Source: JBJMQS01 sp045802605
GTDB taxonomy: Bacteria > Planctomycetota > Planctomycetia > Gemmatales > Gemmataceae
Assembly: GCA_045802605.1 (NCBI GenBank)
Contig: JBJMQS010000073.1
Span: 124,001-188,000, forward strand
Direction: 5' to 3'
Length of the DNA stretch: 64,000 nucleotides
In this document: in pieces, positions 18,257-26,447 of the stretch
Layout of the letters: every line of letters begins with the position of its first letter
Position numbering within the stretch: position 1 is the stretch's first letter
Notes under the pieces: model-generated
The model's database searches: none
The model's input: only the letters and a program-made list of their open reading frames with translations
What the model was told of the DNA's origin: nothing
Position numbers and translations under genes: made by a program

Positions 18257-19066
18257 CTATTGACGGTCCTCACGAAGCCAAGGTTGCTTCACGTACTTCG
18301 TGGGCACAGACACGACCGGCTCAGTAAGTTGCACGCCGGGCTTTCGTCGCGCGATCGCGCGGACGTAGCTGAAATTTCGTCCGGCGTCCGCTTCCAATGC
18401 TTGCAACTCGACAGTGTTGTCTGGCGCAATCAACTGGACCCAGTCGCGCCAGTATTTCCATCCATCATCTAAGTTGTCAGCGGATTCAATGTCCACGATG
18501 CCCGAGCGTCGCCAGTGGGCCTTCCACCATGGGGCGGAATGCAGGCAACAGAGATCGTTCGTCCACCATTCGCGCAGATGGTCTGGGACTGAATCAATCT
18601 CCTGCATCCATCCCACCCCGGCAAAGCCGATCTGCCCGGAGGGTTTAACAAAGCGGGCGAGATAGTTCAGGTACAGATCATCGGTGCCGAAGTAAAACAA
18701 CGAATCAATGGTCACAATGGCATCGAAGAACTCGACGGCGAATGGCAATGACCGCGCGTCCGCATGGATTGGAAATACGCTGTCCTCCACTCCCGCATCG
18801 CGAATGCGCTGCAGATTCTCGGACGCACTGAACCACAAATCGGTCGCCCAAACTTGAACGCCGAATTCTCGGTGCAAAAAGATCGAGGAAAGCGCTCGCC
18901 CACAACCCAAATCCAAAACGCGCATGCCCGCTCGCAAGTCGAGCTTTTCCGCCAGCCATTCTGCCAACCAAAGCGGGTTGGCCGCACCGCTGACGCCGAC
19001 GGTTACCCATTCAGGGTGATATTTCGACGCGCGGGGAAATCGGTCACGCAAGAGCGATTGAGTCAC
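18257..19066 (-). CDS. Class I SAM-dependent methyltransferase
   Basis: 269 residues. SAM-binding motif I MRVLDLGCGRALSS (about residue 48-61), acidic ATDLW after strand 2, HADARSLPFAVEFFDAIVTIDSLFYFG (motif II-III region), and a C-terminal region rich in Trp. Substrate unknown. It is encoded 11 bp upstream of the SRPBCC gene on the same strand. Confidence 0.88.
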   Translation of the reverse strand: MTQSLLRDRFPRASKYHPEWVTVGVSGAANPLWLAEWLAEKLDLRAGMRVLDLGCGRALSSIFLHREFGVQVWATDLWFSASENLQRIRDAGVEDSVFPIHADARSLPFAVEFFDAIVTIDSLFYFGTDDLYLNYLARFVKPSGQIGFAGVGWMQEIDSVPDHLREWWTNDLCCLHSAPWWKAHWRRSGIVDIESADNLDDGWKYWRDWVQLIAPDNTVELQALEADAGRNFSYVRAIARRKPGVQLTEPVVSVPTKYVKQPWLREDRQ

Positions 19067-19077
19067 GACGTGCGGTC

Positions 19078-19557
19078 CTATGAATGCGATACGCCCTTCG
19101 GATACCGATCGGCGACGAGATTAAGTTGAATGCCGTGTTCCAGATAAGCCTTGGCTCCGGCGAGTAGCAAAGAGAAGCCCTGCGTCGAGTCCGTCACTTG
19201 CCGAACGACTGCGTCTCCATCGCCCGAAAAGCCCGCGTTGGCGATGCCAACAAACGTGCCCAGTTCATGCGGCGTAAAAGTCCATTCCACCGTCGTCGGC
19301 CCATTTGGGCTCGGCCACTCGATGAGGATTCGTTTGTTCGGTTCAACGGCTTTGACCGCGACCGGCACGGAGATGCTATACATCTCCCACTCCCATTGCA
19401 CCTGCTTCTCAGCTTCCAATCGCCCGCTGCCTTTGGTGAACCAAAACTTGCTGGTGATGGCTGGATTGACAAACGCTTCGAACACGTCAGACGCCGGCTT
19501 GCGAATGAGCATGCCGGTTTTCATGACTGGCGTTTGAGTCAAAGTGAGATTGGTCAT
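19078..19557 (-). CDS. SRPBCC (AHSA1-like) protein
   Basis: 159 residues from ATG 19557, which overlaps the stop of the VOC gene by 4 bp (ATGA). It has an AHSA1/START-like fold: MLIRKPASDVFEAFVNPAITSKFWFTKGSG, then WEWEMYSISVPVAVKAVEPNKRILIEW and the closing helix STQGFSLLLAGAKAYLEHG. Members bind hydrophobic ligands or act as Hsp90 co-chaperone relatives. No substrate can be inferred. It is translationally coupled to the VOC gene. Confidence 0.85.
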   Translation of the reverse strand: MTNLTLTQTPVMKTGMLIRKPASDVFEAFVNPAITSKFWFTKGSGRLEAEKQVQWEWEMYSISVPVAVKAVEPNKRILIEWPSPNGPTTVEWTFTPHELGTFVGIANAGFSGDGDAVVRQVTDSTQGFSLLLAGAKAYLEHGIQLNLVADRYPKGVSHS

Positions 19558-19976
19558 GCTGGAGATGTCCTTTGGATTGGCCAACTCGAATTCTGCAAAA
19601 CGATTCGGTAACCGTCTGGATCCTCGAACGTCCGGCCATGTCGGTCCCAATACGGATTGAATGAAGTGACGGGTTTATGGCCGGCCCGTTCCATTCGCGC
19701 TATGACTGCTTCCCATTCTTGCGCATCAGGCAAATAAAACACGAGCAAATGATCCTGAGTGGGTGCGCGGCCAACCGTGTGCCCAGCTTTGCGCGTGAAT
19801 TCCAGATGATAGGCCGAACCCATATGTCCCAGGATCACGCCGTCGAAGCCGTCGTGATCCTGGAATTCGCCAAGCACGTGGAAACCAAGGCTATCGCGGT
19901 AAAACGCCACGATGGCCGCGAGGTTGTCGGTTGGCCGGGCAACACGCAGGTGCGCAGATGACAAATCTGGAGTCAT
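19554..19976 (-). CDS. VOC family (glyoxalase-like) protein
   Basis: 140 residues. Glyoxalase/bleomycin-resistance fold: HLRVARPTDNLAAIVAFYRDSLGFHVLGEF at the start, YHLEFTRKAG, and FEDPDGYRIVLQNSSW at the end, with metal-ligand His and Glu positions of the fold (HLRV, HLEF). Substrate unknown. It is translationally coupled to the downstream SRPBCC gene. Confidence 0.87.
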   Translation of the reverse strand: MTPDLSSAHLRVARPTDNLAAIVAFYRDSLGFHVLGEFQDHDGFDGVILGHMGSAYHLEFTRKAGHTVGRAPTQDHLLVFYLPDAQEWEAVIARMERAGHKPVTSFNPYWDRHGRTFEDPDGYRIVLQNSSWPIQRTSPA

Positions 19977-20006
19977 ATAGGTTCGGGCCGGCGCGCGAAG
20001 CGATCG

Positions 20007-20516
20007 CTATTTCTTCTCCGCCTTCTTCTCCGTCGAGTCTTCCAAAATCTTCCCATCCTTGGCAATCGTTAGTTCGACTTCCTTCTTGTCGGCAGTATCG
20101 ATCACGATCTCGAAGCCGCCATGAATCTCTCGCTTGCCACGCACCTCGGTGATCTCCATCACTTCTTTCATCTTCGCCTTCGGGTACTTCTTCTCAAGCG
20201 AGTCGGTCACCGCTTTCGGGAGGTCCTTGGCGTCGAACTCCTTTTCGTAACTTAGAACGGTGCCGTCTTCGGCAATATCAGCCTCGGCTTTACGTCCCTT
20301 CAGTTTGAACTCAATGTCGTAGACAACTTTGCCATTCTCGGTTTCTTTGCTCCATTTCGTAATCTTGGCGTCCGCGAACTTCGCTTTCAGGGAATCCATC
20401 ACCGCTTTGGGGACTTCATCGAGATCTTTAGGTTCATCCGCCGCCTGCAAGGTGGCGGCGAAGATAGCACTCGTGAAGAGGCTGAGGAATACGAGAAGAT
20501 TCTGGCGAGAGCCCAT
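20007..20516 (-). CDS. Secreted PepSY-like protein
   Basis: 169 residues. Signal peptide LLVFLSLFTSAIFAATLQAA; two repeated PepSY-like units (DEVPKAVMDSLKAKFADAKITKW... and KDLPKAVTDSLEKKYPKAKMKEV...). Each unit is followed by a beta-strand pair with YDIEFKLKGRK or GFEIVIDTADKK. The C-terminal tail is very Lys-rich (STEKKAEKK). This class is the putative beta-lactamase-inhibitor-like PepSY family. Exported; partner unknown. Confidence 0.8.
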   Translation of the reverse strand: MGSRQNLLVFLSLFTSAIFAATLQAADEPKDLDEVPKAVMDSLKAKFADAKITKWSKETENGKVVYDIEFKLKGRKAEADIAEDGTVLSYEKEFDAKDLPKAVTDSLEKKYPKAKMKEVMEITEVRGKREIHGGFEIVIDTADKKEVELTIAKDGKILEDSTEKKAEKK

Positions 20517-20597
20517 TGTGATCCCCTTCTAAATCAACAATTCGAGTTCCGGGCAATATAGGGTTCTCAGGCGCGTTGGTCCGCAATTTTGCCATGG

Positions 20598-20837
20598 GTA
20601 CTATCTCAGTGCGCTCGTCGATTATCTTCACACCAAAGGTGTGAGATTTCTCAGCCCAGGGCAACGCCCTGGGTACTCATGCGAATTGTCTTGCAGCCTG
20701 TAGGGCTGCGACAAGTCTATCGCAGGCCTTCAGCCTGCATTTCTTTGCGCCTCTTAACCCAGGGCTGCGCCCTAGGCTGAGAAATCTCACACCTTTGGTG
20801 TGAAGATAATCGACGACCAAAACCTCAGACACGGACT
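20598..20837. repeat. MITE-like dispersed repeat, copy 1
   Basis: A 240-bp element. It starts GTACTATCTCAGT. Arms TCGATTATCTTCACACCAAA...GAGATTTCTCAGCCCAGGGC are inversely repeated at the right end (GCTGAGAAATCTCACACC...GATAATCGA). The core contains nested hairpins (GCAGCCTGTAGGGCTGC, GCAGGCCTTCAGCCTGC). It shares a core with copy 2 at 45294-45528 but in inverted orientation. It carries no ORF. It lies in the gap between the PepSY-like and cupin genes. Confidence 0.85.
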
Positions 20838-20846
20838 AGAGGTGTC

Positions 20847-21230
20847 TCATCCATCACCTGTGGGAATAATCCCCGCGCCTTCCGCCATCAGAATCACGGT
20901 TCGCTCCGGTGCCCGCGGACGATGGCGAACGCTCTTGGGGATCACGATGCCTTGTCCCGGCCCAAGATCCACCGTGCGATCTTCGAGATCAATAATGAAG
21001 CGTCCACTCATGACATAGAAGAATTCATCTTCGTCATCGTGCTTGTGCCAGTGATATTCACCTTGAACCACGCCGAGGCGAACGACCGAGTCATTCACCC
21101 GGCACAACGTCTGGTTGTACCACGGGTGCTTGACGGCCGCGACGAGAGTCGGCACATCGATCACTTCGAGCGCGCCGAACTTAACGTCCAGATGTGTCTC
21201 GTAGGGGAACTCGTGCGTTTGATCCGGCAT
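20847..21230 (-). CDS. Cupin domain protein
   Basis: 127 residues. Cupin motif 1 WHKHDDEDEFFYVMSGRF (metal-binding His, His, Glu) near residues 61-78 and motif 2 GPGQGIVIPKSVRHRPRA near 91-108. It is a single small metal-binding barrel; reaction unknown. The start at 21230 (MPDQTHEFPYE) is the only one before the domain. Confidence 0.85.
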   Translation of the reverse strand: MPDQTHEFPYETHLDVKFGALEVIDVPTLVAAVKHPWYNQTLCRVNDSVVRLGVVQGEYHWHKHDDEDEFFYVMSGRFIIDLEDRTVDLGPGQGIVIPKSVRHRPRAPERTVILMAEGAGIIPTGDG

Positions 21231-21248
21231 GAGGAAACCTCTTGCCGA

Positions 21249-24059
21249 TCAAAATACAAAAAAGCCGTTCCAACGTCGTTCATCGGCAACGACATTCAGA
21301 TATGGCATTTGCGATTGATTCTGCCCCGCGAAGGCCACGGGCGCAAACCCGCTCGGAGAGGAAGTGAGGCTCATAAGGGCCACGTTTCCGACCAACACGG
21401 CTTTCGCCTGTTGGGTGGAGCTTGGTTGCGTCGTGGTGTTTGTCACCGATGCGAGTAGTGCGAGATCGAAGCTGATATCGCTGCTGCCCGGATTGTCCTG
21501 GTGGATTTCCACGGCAATGAGATTCGTTCCGGTCACTAACGAAGCCGGATTCAAACTCGCTTGAATGAATGTGGACTCTTGGGGAACACCCAAAGCCGAG
21601 GACGCCTCAGTTTCAAAGTTAATGGTCCCTGCCGGCATATTGTCGCGGAAGACCTCGACCCCATTCAAATAGACGACTGCGCCGTCGTCGCGGAGAAGAC
21701 GCAGCGTGAGCGTCGTCACCGCGGCCGCATTGGGCACGTCAAACGTTTTGCGAAAGTAGGTTGTGATGTACTTGTTGTTGGGATCTGGCCCATAACTCAC
21801 GACAGTCGCTTCGTCGCCGTCACCATAACCGAGCTGTGCGGGGCCCGACGGCCACGCGCTTTCGTTAAACGTATTCGCTCGCCAGGCGGTGCCCTGATTG
21901 GTGCCATTAGCGAGATATTTCCACACAGCCCCCGGGGAAATAAAGCTGGTGTTGAGCACCGATGAGGCAACCACTAGCCACGCGTCGCTCGTATTCGCGG
22001 CGAGGAGATTTCCCGCGACGTCGCTCACGCCCGAATTCGCGGCGCCGAGCGTCAACGAGTAAGTCCCGATGGCTCCTGTCACCCCCGACAAATTGTTCAA
22101 CTTCCAGTTGACGTTATCAATCGTGGTCAGAGTCTGCGACGCGGTCAGTAAGTTCGTGCCGCCATCGCGAGATAACTTCAGGTTCGCTAGGACGAGGCCG
22201 TAAATCGGTTCGGAAACTGTGATGCTAATAGCACTGACTGAATCCGTGCGCGGGTCAGGGCTCACATCGACCACATCCGCCGTGGGCGGAGTGGTATCGA
22301 TGATGACATTGAGAGCATTGGAAGCGGAGCTGACTGTCCCACTAGTGTCGGTGGCAGTGGCGGTAATTGCGTGAGTGCCGGATGCGAGTGCGGACGTTGT
22401 TATGGAGTAAGTGCCGGCATTCGCGATGCCGCTGCCCACCAGTACGCCATCGCTGTAGATCTTGACGGTACTCCCCGCTAGCGCGGTGCCGCTGAAGGTG
22501 GGTGATACGACGCGAGTGATATTGTCGTTGTTCGCCGAGCCCGAATCGCTCCCCGCCACGAGGTCCGGTATCGAAGGGGAGGGCACGCCGGTGGGGGGAT
22601 TGGAGAACGTGGCGGACAACTGGAGATTGAAGCCTATGTCACTGCTCGCGCCGTTATCTTGGTGAATCTCTACCGCGATGACGTTGGTCCCGCTCGCAAG
22701 CGCGCTGGGGCTTAAGCTAACCTCCAGGAATGTCGATTCATCGGGCACGCCGAGCGCGGACGATGCCCCCGTGTTGTAGCTAATGGTGCCGCTGGGCATA
22801 TTGCTGCGATACACTTCCACGCCATTGATGTAGACCACCGCCCCGTCGTCACGCAGCAACCGCATATTGAGCGCAGTTACTGCCGACGCATTGGTGACCG
22901 TAAATGATTTGCGGAAATAGGTCGTGATGTATTTGTTATTCGGGTCGGGACCATAGCCGACGACCGTGGCCTCATCGCCGTCGCCATAGCCAATCTCCGT
23001 GTTGCCCGAAGGCCATGCACTGTCGTTAAACGTGGTGGCTCGCCATGCAGTGCCTTGATTCGTTCCGTTGGCGAGGTATTTCCAGGCCGAGCCCGCCGCA
23101 ATCAACGTGGTGGGTGTGATCGTGGGAGTGTTGATCGAATAATTGTCAATGACCGCGCCCTTACGGGTGATGAACTTGAACTGAATGCTTGTATCGCTTG
23201 CGTCAATTCGCATCGCGCCAAAATCGCCATCGTAGCGCACCTGGTTGCCGGCGGCTGTTGGACCGAGCGGATCGAGGCTATATCCTCCCAAGCCATTCAC
23301 GAAATACGGTAATCCACCAACAGACAATCGCTCGTAATCGTGGTCATGGCCGGTCAACACCGCAGTCGCGCCCCAGGCCTGGAAGGGCCACTGCATGATC
23401 GGATCGTTTCCATGGTCTCCCGACGAGTAAGGGGAGTGGTGAAAATAAACCAGCTTCCACGGTGCGGCTGATGCAGCGAGTTGACTTTGCAGCCATTGGG
23501 CTTGCACGGACGTGCTGCTATACCCATCCGGATCGAAGCTGTCAGAATCGGTGCCCGTTCCGTCGCCGCTATCGATGGCGAAAAACTGTATCGGTCCGCG
23601 CGTAAAGGTGTAGTACCTCTCGTTGCCTGGGAGCGTGAAATAGTTCAGATACGGCGTGGGCAATGCCGGCGTGCCGCTGCGAGTTTCCCAGTCATGATTG
23701 CCCAGACTTGGAAAGAATTGATTGACAGCGGCTCCGGCGCCGTAGGCCCCAGAATAATTGCCGATAAACGTGTGGTAATACTGTCCGATGTTGGCGTCGA
23801 TGGTAGCCGCCGCGCCATGCGGATAATTGTTGTCGCCTACCGTAATAACGGAGTCCGGGTTCCAGCTCTTCACGAGATTGGCCACGTCCGCGGTCGATCC
23901 CGACACAGCGCCATAATCTCCGATTACGCCGATCGTGGCATTCGCGGGTGCCAGCCGAGTCTCAATTTGTTCCAACCGTAGCACTGTCCGAAATCGCTCA
24001 AAGTATCGGGCTGCGCTGTGTCGGCATCGGTTACGACTCCACATCCATGCCATGGTCAT
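21249..24059 (-). CDS. Secreted calcineurin-like metallophosphoesterase, multidomain
   Basis: 936 residues. The N-terminus is basic, with LRLEQIETRLAPANA (a planctomycete surface-protein pattern). The metallophosphoesterase domain (about 40-310) carries IGDYG, VGDNNYP, SLGNHDW, VYFHHSPYSS and LTGHDHDYER, the full set of metal-binding motifs of purple acid phosphatase-like enzymes. Two copies of a roughly 170-residue beta domain follow (about 315-485 and 715-885), each starting with GSAWKYLANGTNQGTAWRA or GAVWKYLANGTNQGTAWRA. Between them are an Ig-like domain (PSFSGTALAGSTVKIYSDGVLVGSG-type) and a second one starting TPPTADVVDVSPDPR. It probably acts on phosphate esters outside the cell. The two start choices 24059 and 24053 cannot be separated. 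Confidence 0.88.
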   Translation of the reverse strand: MTMAWMWSRNRCRHSAARYFERFRTVLRLEQIETRLAPANATIGVIGDYGAVSGSTADVANLVKSWNPDSVITVGDNNYPHGAAATIDANIGQYYHTFIGNYSGAYGAGAAVNQFFPSLGNHDWETRSGTPALPTPYLNYFTLPGNERYYTFTRGPIQFFAIDSGDGTGTDSDSFDPDGYSSTSVQAQWLQSQLAASAAPWKLVYFHHSPYSSGDHGNDPIMQWPFQAWGATAVLTGHDHDYERLSVGGLPYFVNGLGGYSLDPLGPTAAGNQVRYDGDFGAMRIDASDTSIQFKFITRKGAVIDNYSINTPTITPTTLIAAGSAWKYLANGTNQGTAWRATTFNDSAWPSGNTEIGYGDGDEATVVGYGPDPNNKYITTYFRKSFTVTNASAVTALNMRLLRDDGAVVYINGVEVYRSNMPSGTISYNTGASSALGVPDESTFLEVSLSPSALASGTNVIAVEIHQDNGASSDIGFNLQLSATFSNPPTGVPSPSIPDLVAGSDSGSANNDNITRVVSPTFSGTALAGSTVKIYSDGVLVGSGIANAGTYSITTSALASGTHAITATATDTSGTVSSASNALNVIIDTTPPTADVVDVSPDPRTDSVSAISITVSEPIYGLVLANLKLSRDGGTNLLTASQTLTTIDNVNWKLNNLSGVTGAIGTYSLTLGAANSGVSDVAGNLLAANTSDAWLVVASSVLNTSFISPGAVWKYLANGTNQGTAWRANTFNESAWPSGPAQLGYGDGDEATVVSYGPDPNNKYITTYFRKTFDVPNAAAVTTLTLRLLRDDGAVVYLNGVEVFRDNMPAGTINFETEASSALGVPQESTFIQASLNPASLVTGTNLIAVEIHQDNPGSSDISFDLALLASVTNTTTQPSSTQQAKAVLVGNVALMSLTSSPSGFAPVAFAGQNQSQMPYLNVVADERRWNGFFVF

Positions 24060-24515
24060 ACCTCGCGATTTGGACCGTCAAATCAACAGCTCAATATTTG
24101 TTCAAGCACACTCAGCGATAGGTGCTGCGTGCGATGAGCAATGCATTGCCGATAAATTGTGCGGGGCTTACACAAAAGCCGCGGCGATCGCGACACCGCC
24201 ATCACCGCGCCAATCAGGGGCTCAATCCAACTGTGACAGAGCGGTGCTATACTGCTTTGCTAACTTCCAAATCGCGGTGACCATTCGGCTCACCGAATCC
24301 GGCGACATGACTGCCGCAACTAGCGGGCCGAAAAGCGGACTGGGCGCCGACAACTCACTCAGGGCCACGCTTAGTGGGAATCGATTCAACGCAAAAATTG
24401 CGCCGCGGCTCGCGATCTCGAGCCTGGTGATGTGCACTTCTTTGTTCTCGCACCGTCTTGGGGAAAGTGTGTCGGAGCAGAAGAGTTATGTGTCCACGAA
24501 CCCTAACTATTTCGA
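24060..24515. other. Intergenic region, no supported gene
   Basis: 456 bp upstream of the metallophosphoesterase gene and downstream of the ferritin-VIT1 gene. Short frames on both strands have no recognisable domain or good start. The minus strand presumably holds the promoter of the phosphoesterase gene. No clear terminator seen. Confidence 0.4.
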
Positions 24516-25478
24516 TCAAGAACTGCCAATGAGTATGCCTGCCAAGAATACCAAGATGCCGCCAAACACAACTTGCACGATGGCGGAGCCCAATGGCGTG
24601 TCCATGAATCGGTGCCGCACCCAGGCGATGACACCCAGTTCAACCAGCACGACAACGATGGCGATAAGCGTAGCGGTGTGAACATCCGAGATCAGGTAGG
24701 GCATCGTATGTCCGAGGCCTCCCAGAGCAGTCATCAGTCCGCACACAACGCCGCGCACGAGCGGCCGGCCACGACCGGTTAGGCTGCCATCGTCCGAGAG
24801 TGCCTCCGCGAAGCCCATACTGATACCGGCGCCAATGCTTGCCGCAAGTCCGACGAGAAAGGTGTCTTTGCTGTTGTGCGTCGCGATCGCTGCCGCAAAC
24901 AAAGGCGCGAGCGTCGAGACTGAGCCATCCATCAAACCTGCCAGCCCCGGTTGAATGACTTGCATGAGAAAAAGTCTGCGCCGGGCTTCATTGTCGTCGG
25001 CTGTCGGTTCGGATGAACCGATCGCCTCCGCGGTCTTAGCATGGTGGCGTTCTTCTTCGGCCAAGTCTCCGAGCAACTGTCGAATGCTCGTATCCGTCGC
25101 TTGCCGGATTGCCGACTCGTAGAAGCGAAGCGTCTCGGCTTCCATGGTCTCGGCCATCTTGCGGACCGCATTCAAACCGAGCGGCCGGACCAGCCACACA
25201 GGCCGCCGTGTCACGAAGCCTTTGACGTCCTGCCGGCGGATGAGCGGAATATGCTCGCCGAATTTCTGGCGATAGACGTTCAGCAAGCGATGGCGATGCC
25301 CATCCTCGTCGCCACGCATACGAACAAAGTCTTCGGCGGTCGCCGGGTGATCCGTTTTCAGCCCATCGGCAAAATCTGCATAAATCCGAGCGTCTTCTTC
25401 CTCGAGTGCAATCGCCAGCGCCAGGATCTCTCGTTCGGAAAGGCTTTTGAAGGATCGCACAACACCCCCGTCGCTCAT
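24516..25478 (-). CDS. Ferritin-like / VIT1 membrane protein (MbfA type)
   Basis: 320 residues. The N-terminal half is a rubrerythrin-like four-helix domain with Glu/His metal ligands (ALEEEDARIYADFADGLK, RMRGDEDGHRHRLL, AETMEAETLRFYESAIRQ, DLAEEERHHAKTAE). The C-terminal half has the VIT1/CCC1 transporter helices (GLAGLMDGSVSTLAPLFAAAIATH, GLAASIGAGISMGFAEALSDD, three further membrane segments). This fusion is the membrane-bound ferritin A family, which exports iron and protects against peroxide in bacteria. Start at 25478. The orientation places it downstream of the SAM hydrolase gene. Confidence 0.85.
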   Translation of the reverse strand: MSDGGVVRSFKSLSEREILALAIALEEEDARIYADFADGLKTDHPATAEDFVRMRGDEDGHRHRLLNVYRQKFGEHIPLIRRQDVKGFVTRRPVWLVRPLGLNAVRKMAETMEAETLRFYESAIRQATDTSIRQLLGDLAEEERHHAKTAEAIGSSEPTADDNEARRRLFLMQVIQPGLAGLMDGSVSTLAPLFAAAIATHNSKDTFLVGLAASIGAGISMGFAEALSDDGSLTGRGRPLVRGVVCGLMTALGGLGHTMPYLISDVHTATLIAIVVVLVELGVIAWVRHRFMDTPLGSAIVQVVFGGILVFLAGILIGSS

Positions 25479-25535
25479 GGCATTGCTGGTCCAACTTCAA
25501 ACTACGTGCCAAGTGCCAATGTGTCTGAGGTGGGT

Positions 25536-26306
25536 TCAGCGAGATTTTCGCACTTCAACGGGCGAACCCGCGCTCGCCTGTAACACGCGAGCCGCTGAAC
25601 CATTGACGACCGCGATCTCGATAAAGCCACCGCTACCAACCAAGGCGACCAAACTGCCCGACGGCCGGTGGGAATATGTCCGAACCAATTCACCGATTTC
25701 TCGACCAGCAATCCATACGCGGCCAGAACCAACATCTGACCCGGCGATGTTGCTGATCAAGTTGCCGAAGTGATCGACATTGATGATCTCACCAACCACC
25801 GCATCGCCGTGGCGTCTCGGGCGAGGCAGCTCGATTCGCTCCCATGTTGTCGCAGGCTCACCCAGGTCTTGCGGCGGAACACCAAGTGCCAAGTGGCCCG
25901 CCACAGCTGCGAGGATGTCACGGCCATGGAAAGTCGCCGAGACAGGGTTCCGCCAAAAGCGCGGTTGGTTCAATCGAAAGACAGTGTCGGGTGACGGAAT
26001 CGCCAGCGTCCAACACCCGTTGTCCGGCGCAAGGATTTGCGATTCTGCCGTCTCGATCAGCAGAAGCGCACGATCACTGCCCACCCCGGGATCCACAACG
26101 ACCACATGAATTGTGGCTGGCGGGAAGTAGGCCAACGTGTCGCGCAAATACAGAGCCGCCGCGCGGAGGTCTTGTGGCGGAATGTCATGGGTGAGGTCAA
26201 CGATTTGGACGTGCGGCGCGACACTGAGCAATGCGCCCTTCATTGCCGCGACGTACGAGGAGCCCGCGCCAAAGTCGGTTGTCAAGGTAATTAGGTGTGC
26301 TTGCAT
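25536..26306 (-). CDS. SAM hydroxide adenosyltransferase family (DUF62)
   Basis: 256 residues from ATG 26306 (GTG 26312 is in frame two codons earlier). Motifs of the SAM hydrolase (adenosine-forming)/chlorinase family: TLTTDFGAGSSYVAAMKG, DLTHDIPPQD, VVVVDPGVGS, APDNGCW, FHGRDILAAVAGHLALG and NVDHFGNLISNIAGSDV. The known reaction is SAM plus water to adenosine and methionine. A palindrome of 83 bp lies just upstream, shared with the divergent 26448 gene. Confidence 0.85.
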   Translation of the reverse strand: MQAHLITLTTDFGAGSSYVAAMKGALLSVAPHVQIVDLTHDIPPQDLRAAALYLRDTLAYFPPATIHVVVVDPGVGSDRALLLIETAESQILAPDNGCWTLAIPSPDTVFRLNQPRFWRNPVSATFHGRDILAAVAGHLALGVPPQDLGEPATTWERIELPRPRRHGDAVVGEIINVDHFGNLISNIAGSDVGSGRVWIAGREIGELVRTYSHRPSGSLVALVGSGGFIEIAVVNGSAARVLQASAGSPVEVRKSR

Positions 26307-26323
26307 ATCCACAGATTACCGGT

Positions 26324-26406
26324 TTTGGCGAGCCGGGTTGCGTCAGCGCCCGGTGCGCTTGGAACTGTCAAGCGCACCGGGCGCTGACGCAACCCGGCTC
26401 GCCAAA
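26324..26406. repeat. Palindromic repeat between divergent genes
   Basis: Perfect 37-bp arms (26324-26360 and 26370-26406) separated by a 9-bp loop (GGAACTGTC). The arms contain GGCGAGCCGGGTTGCGTCAG. It is located between the divergent SAM hydrolase gene and the 26448 gene, so it lies in the shared promoter region. Confidence 0.9.
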
Positions 26407-26447
26407 CTCCGGTACACTAATCGAGTCGTTCAACAGGATTCTTATTC

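Noticed and set aside
24222..24437. 71-residue minus-strand ORF in the gap
   Set aside because: No Shine-Dalgarno sequence, domain or signal; likely chance.
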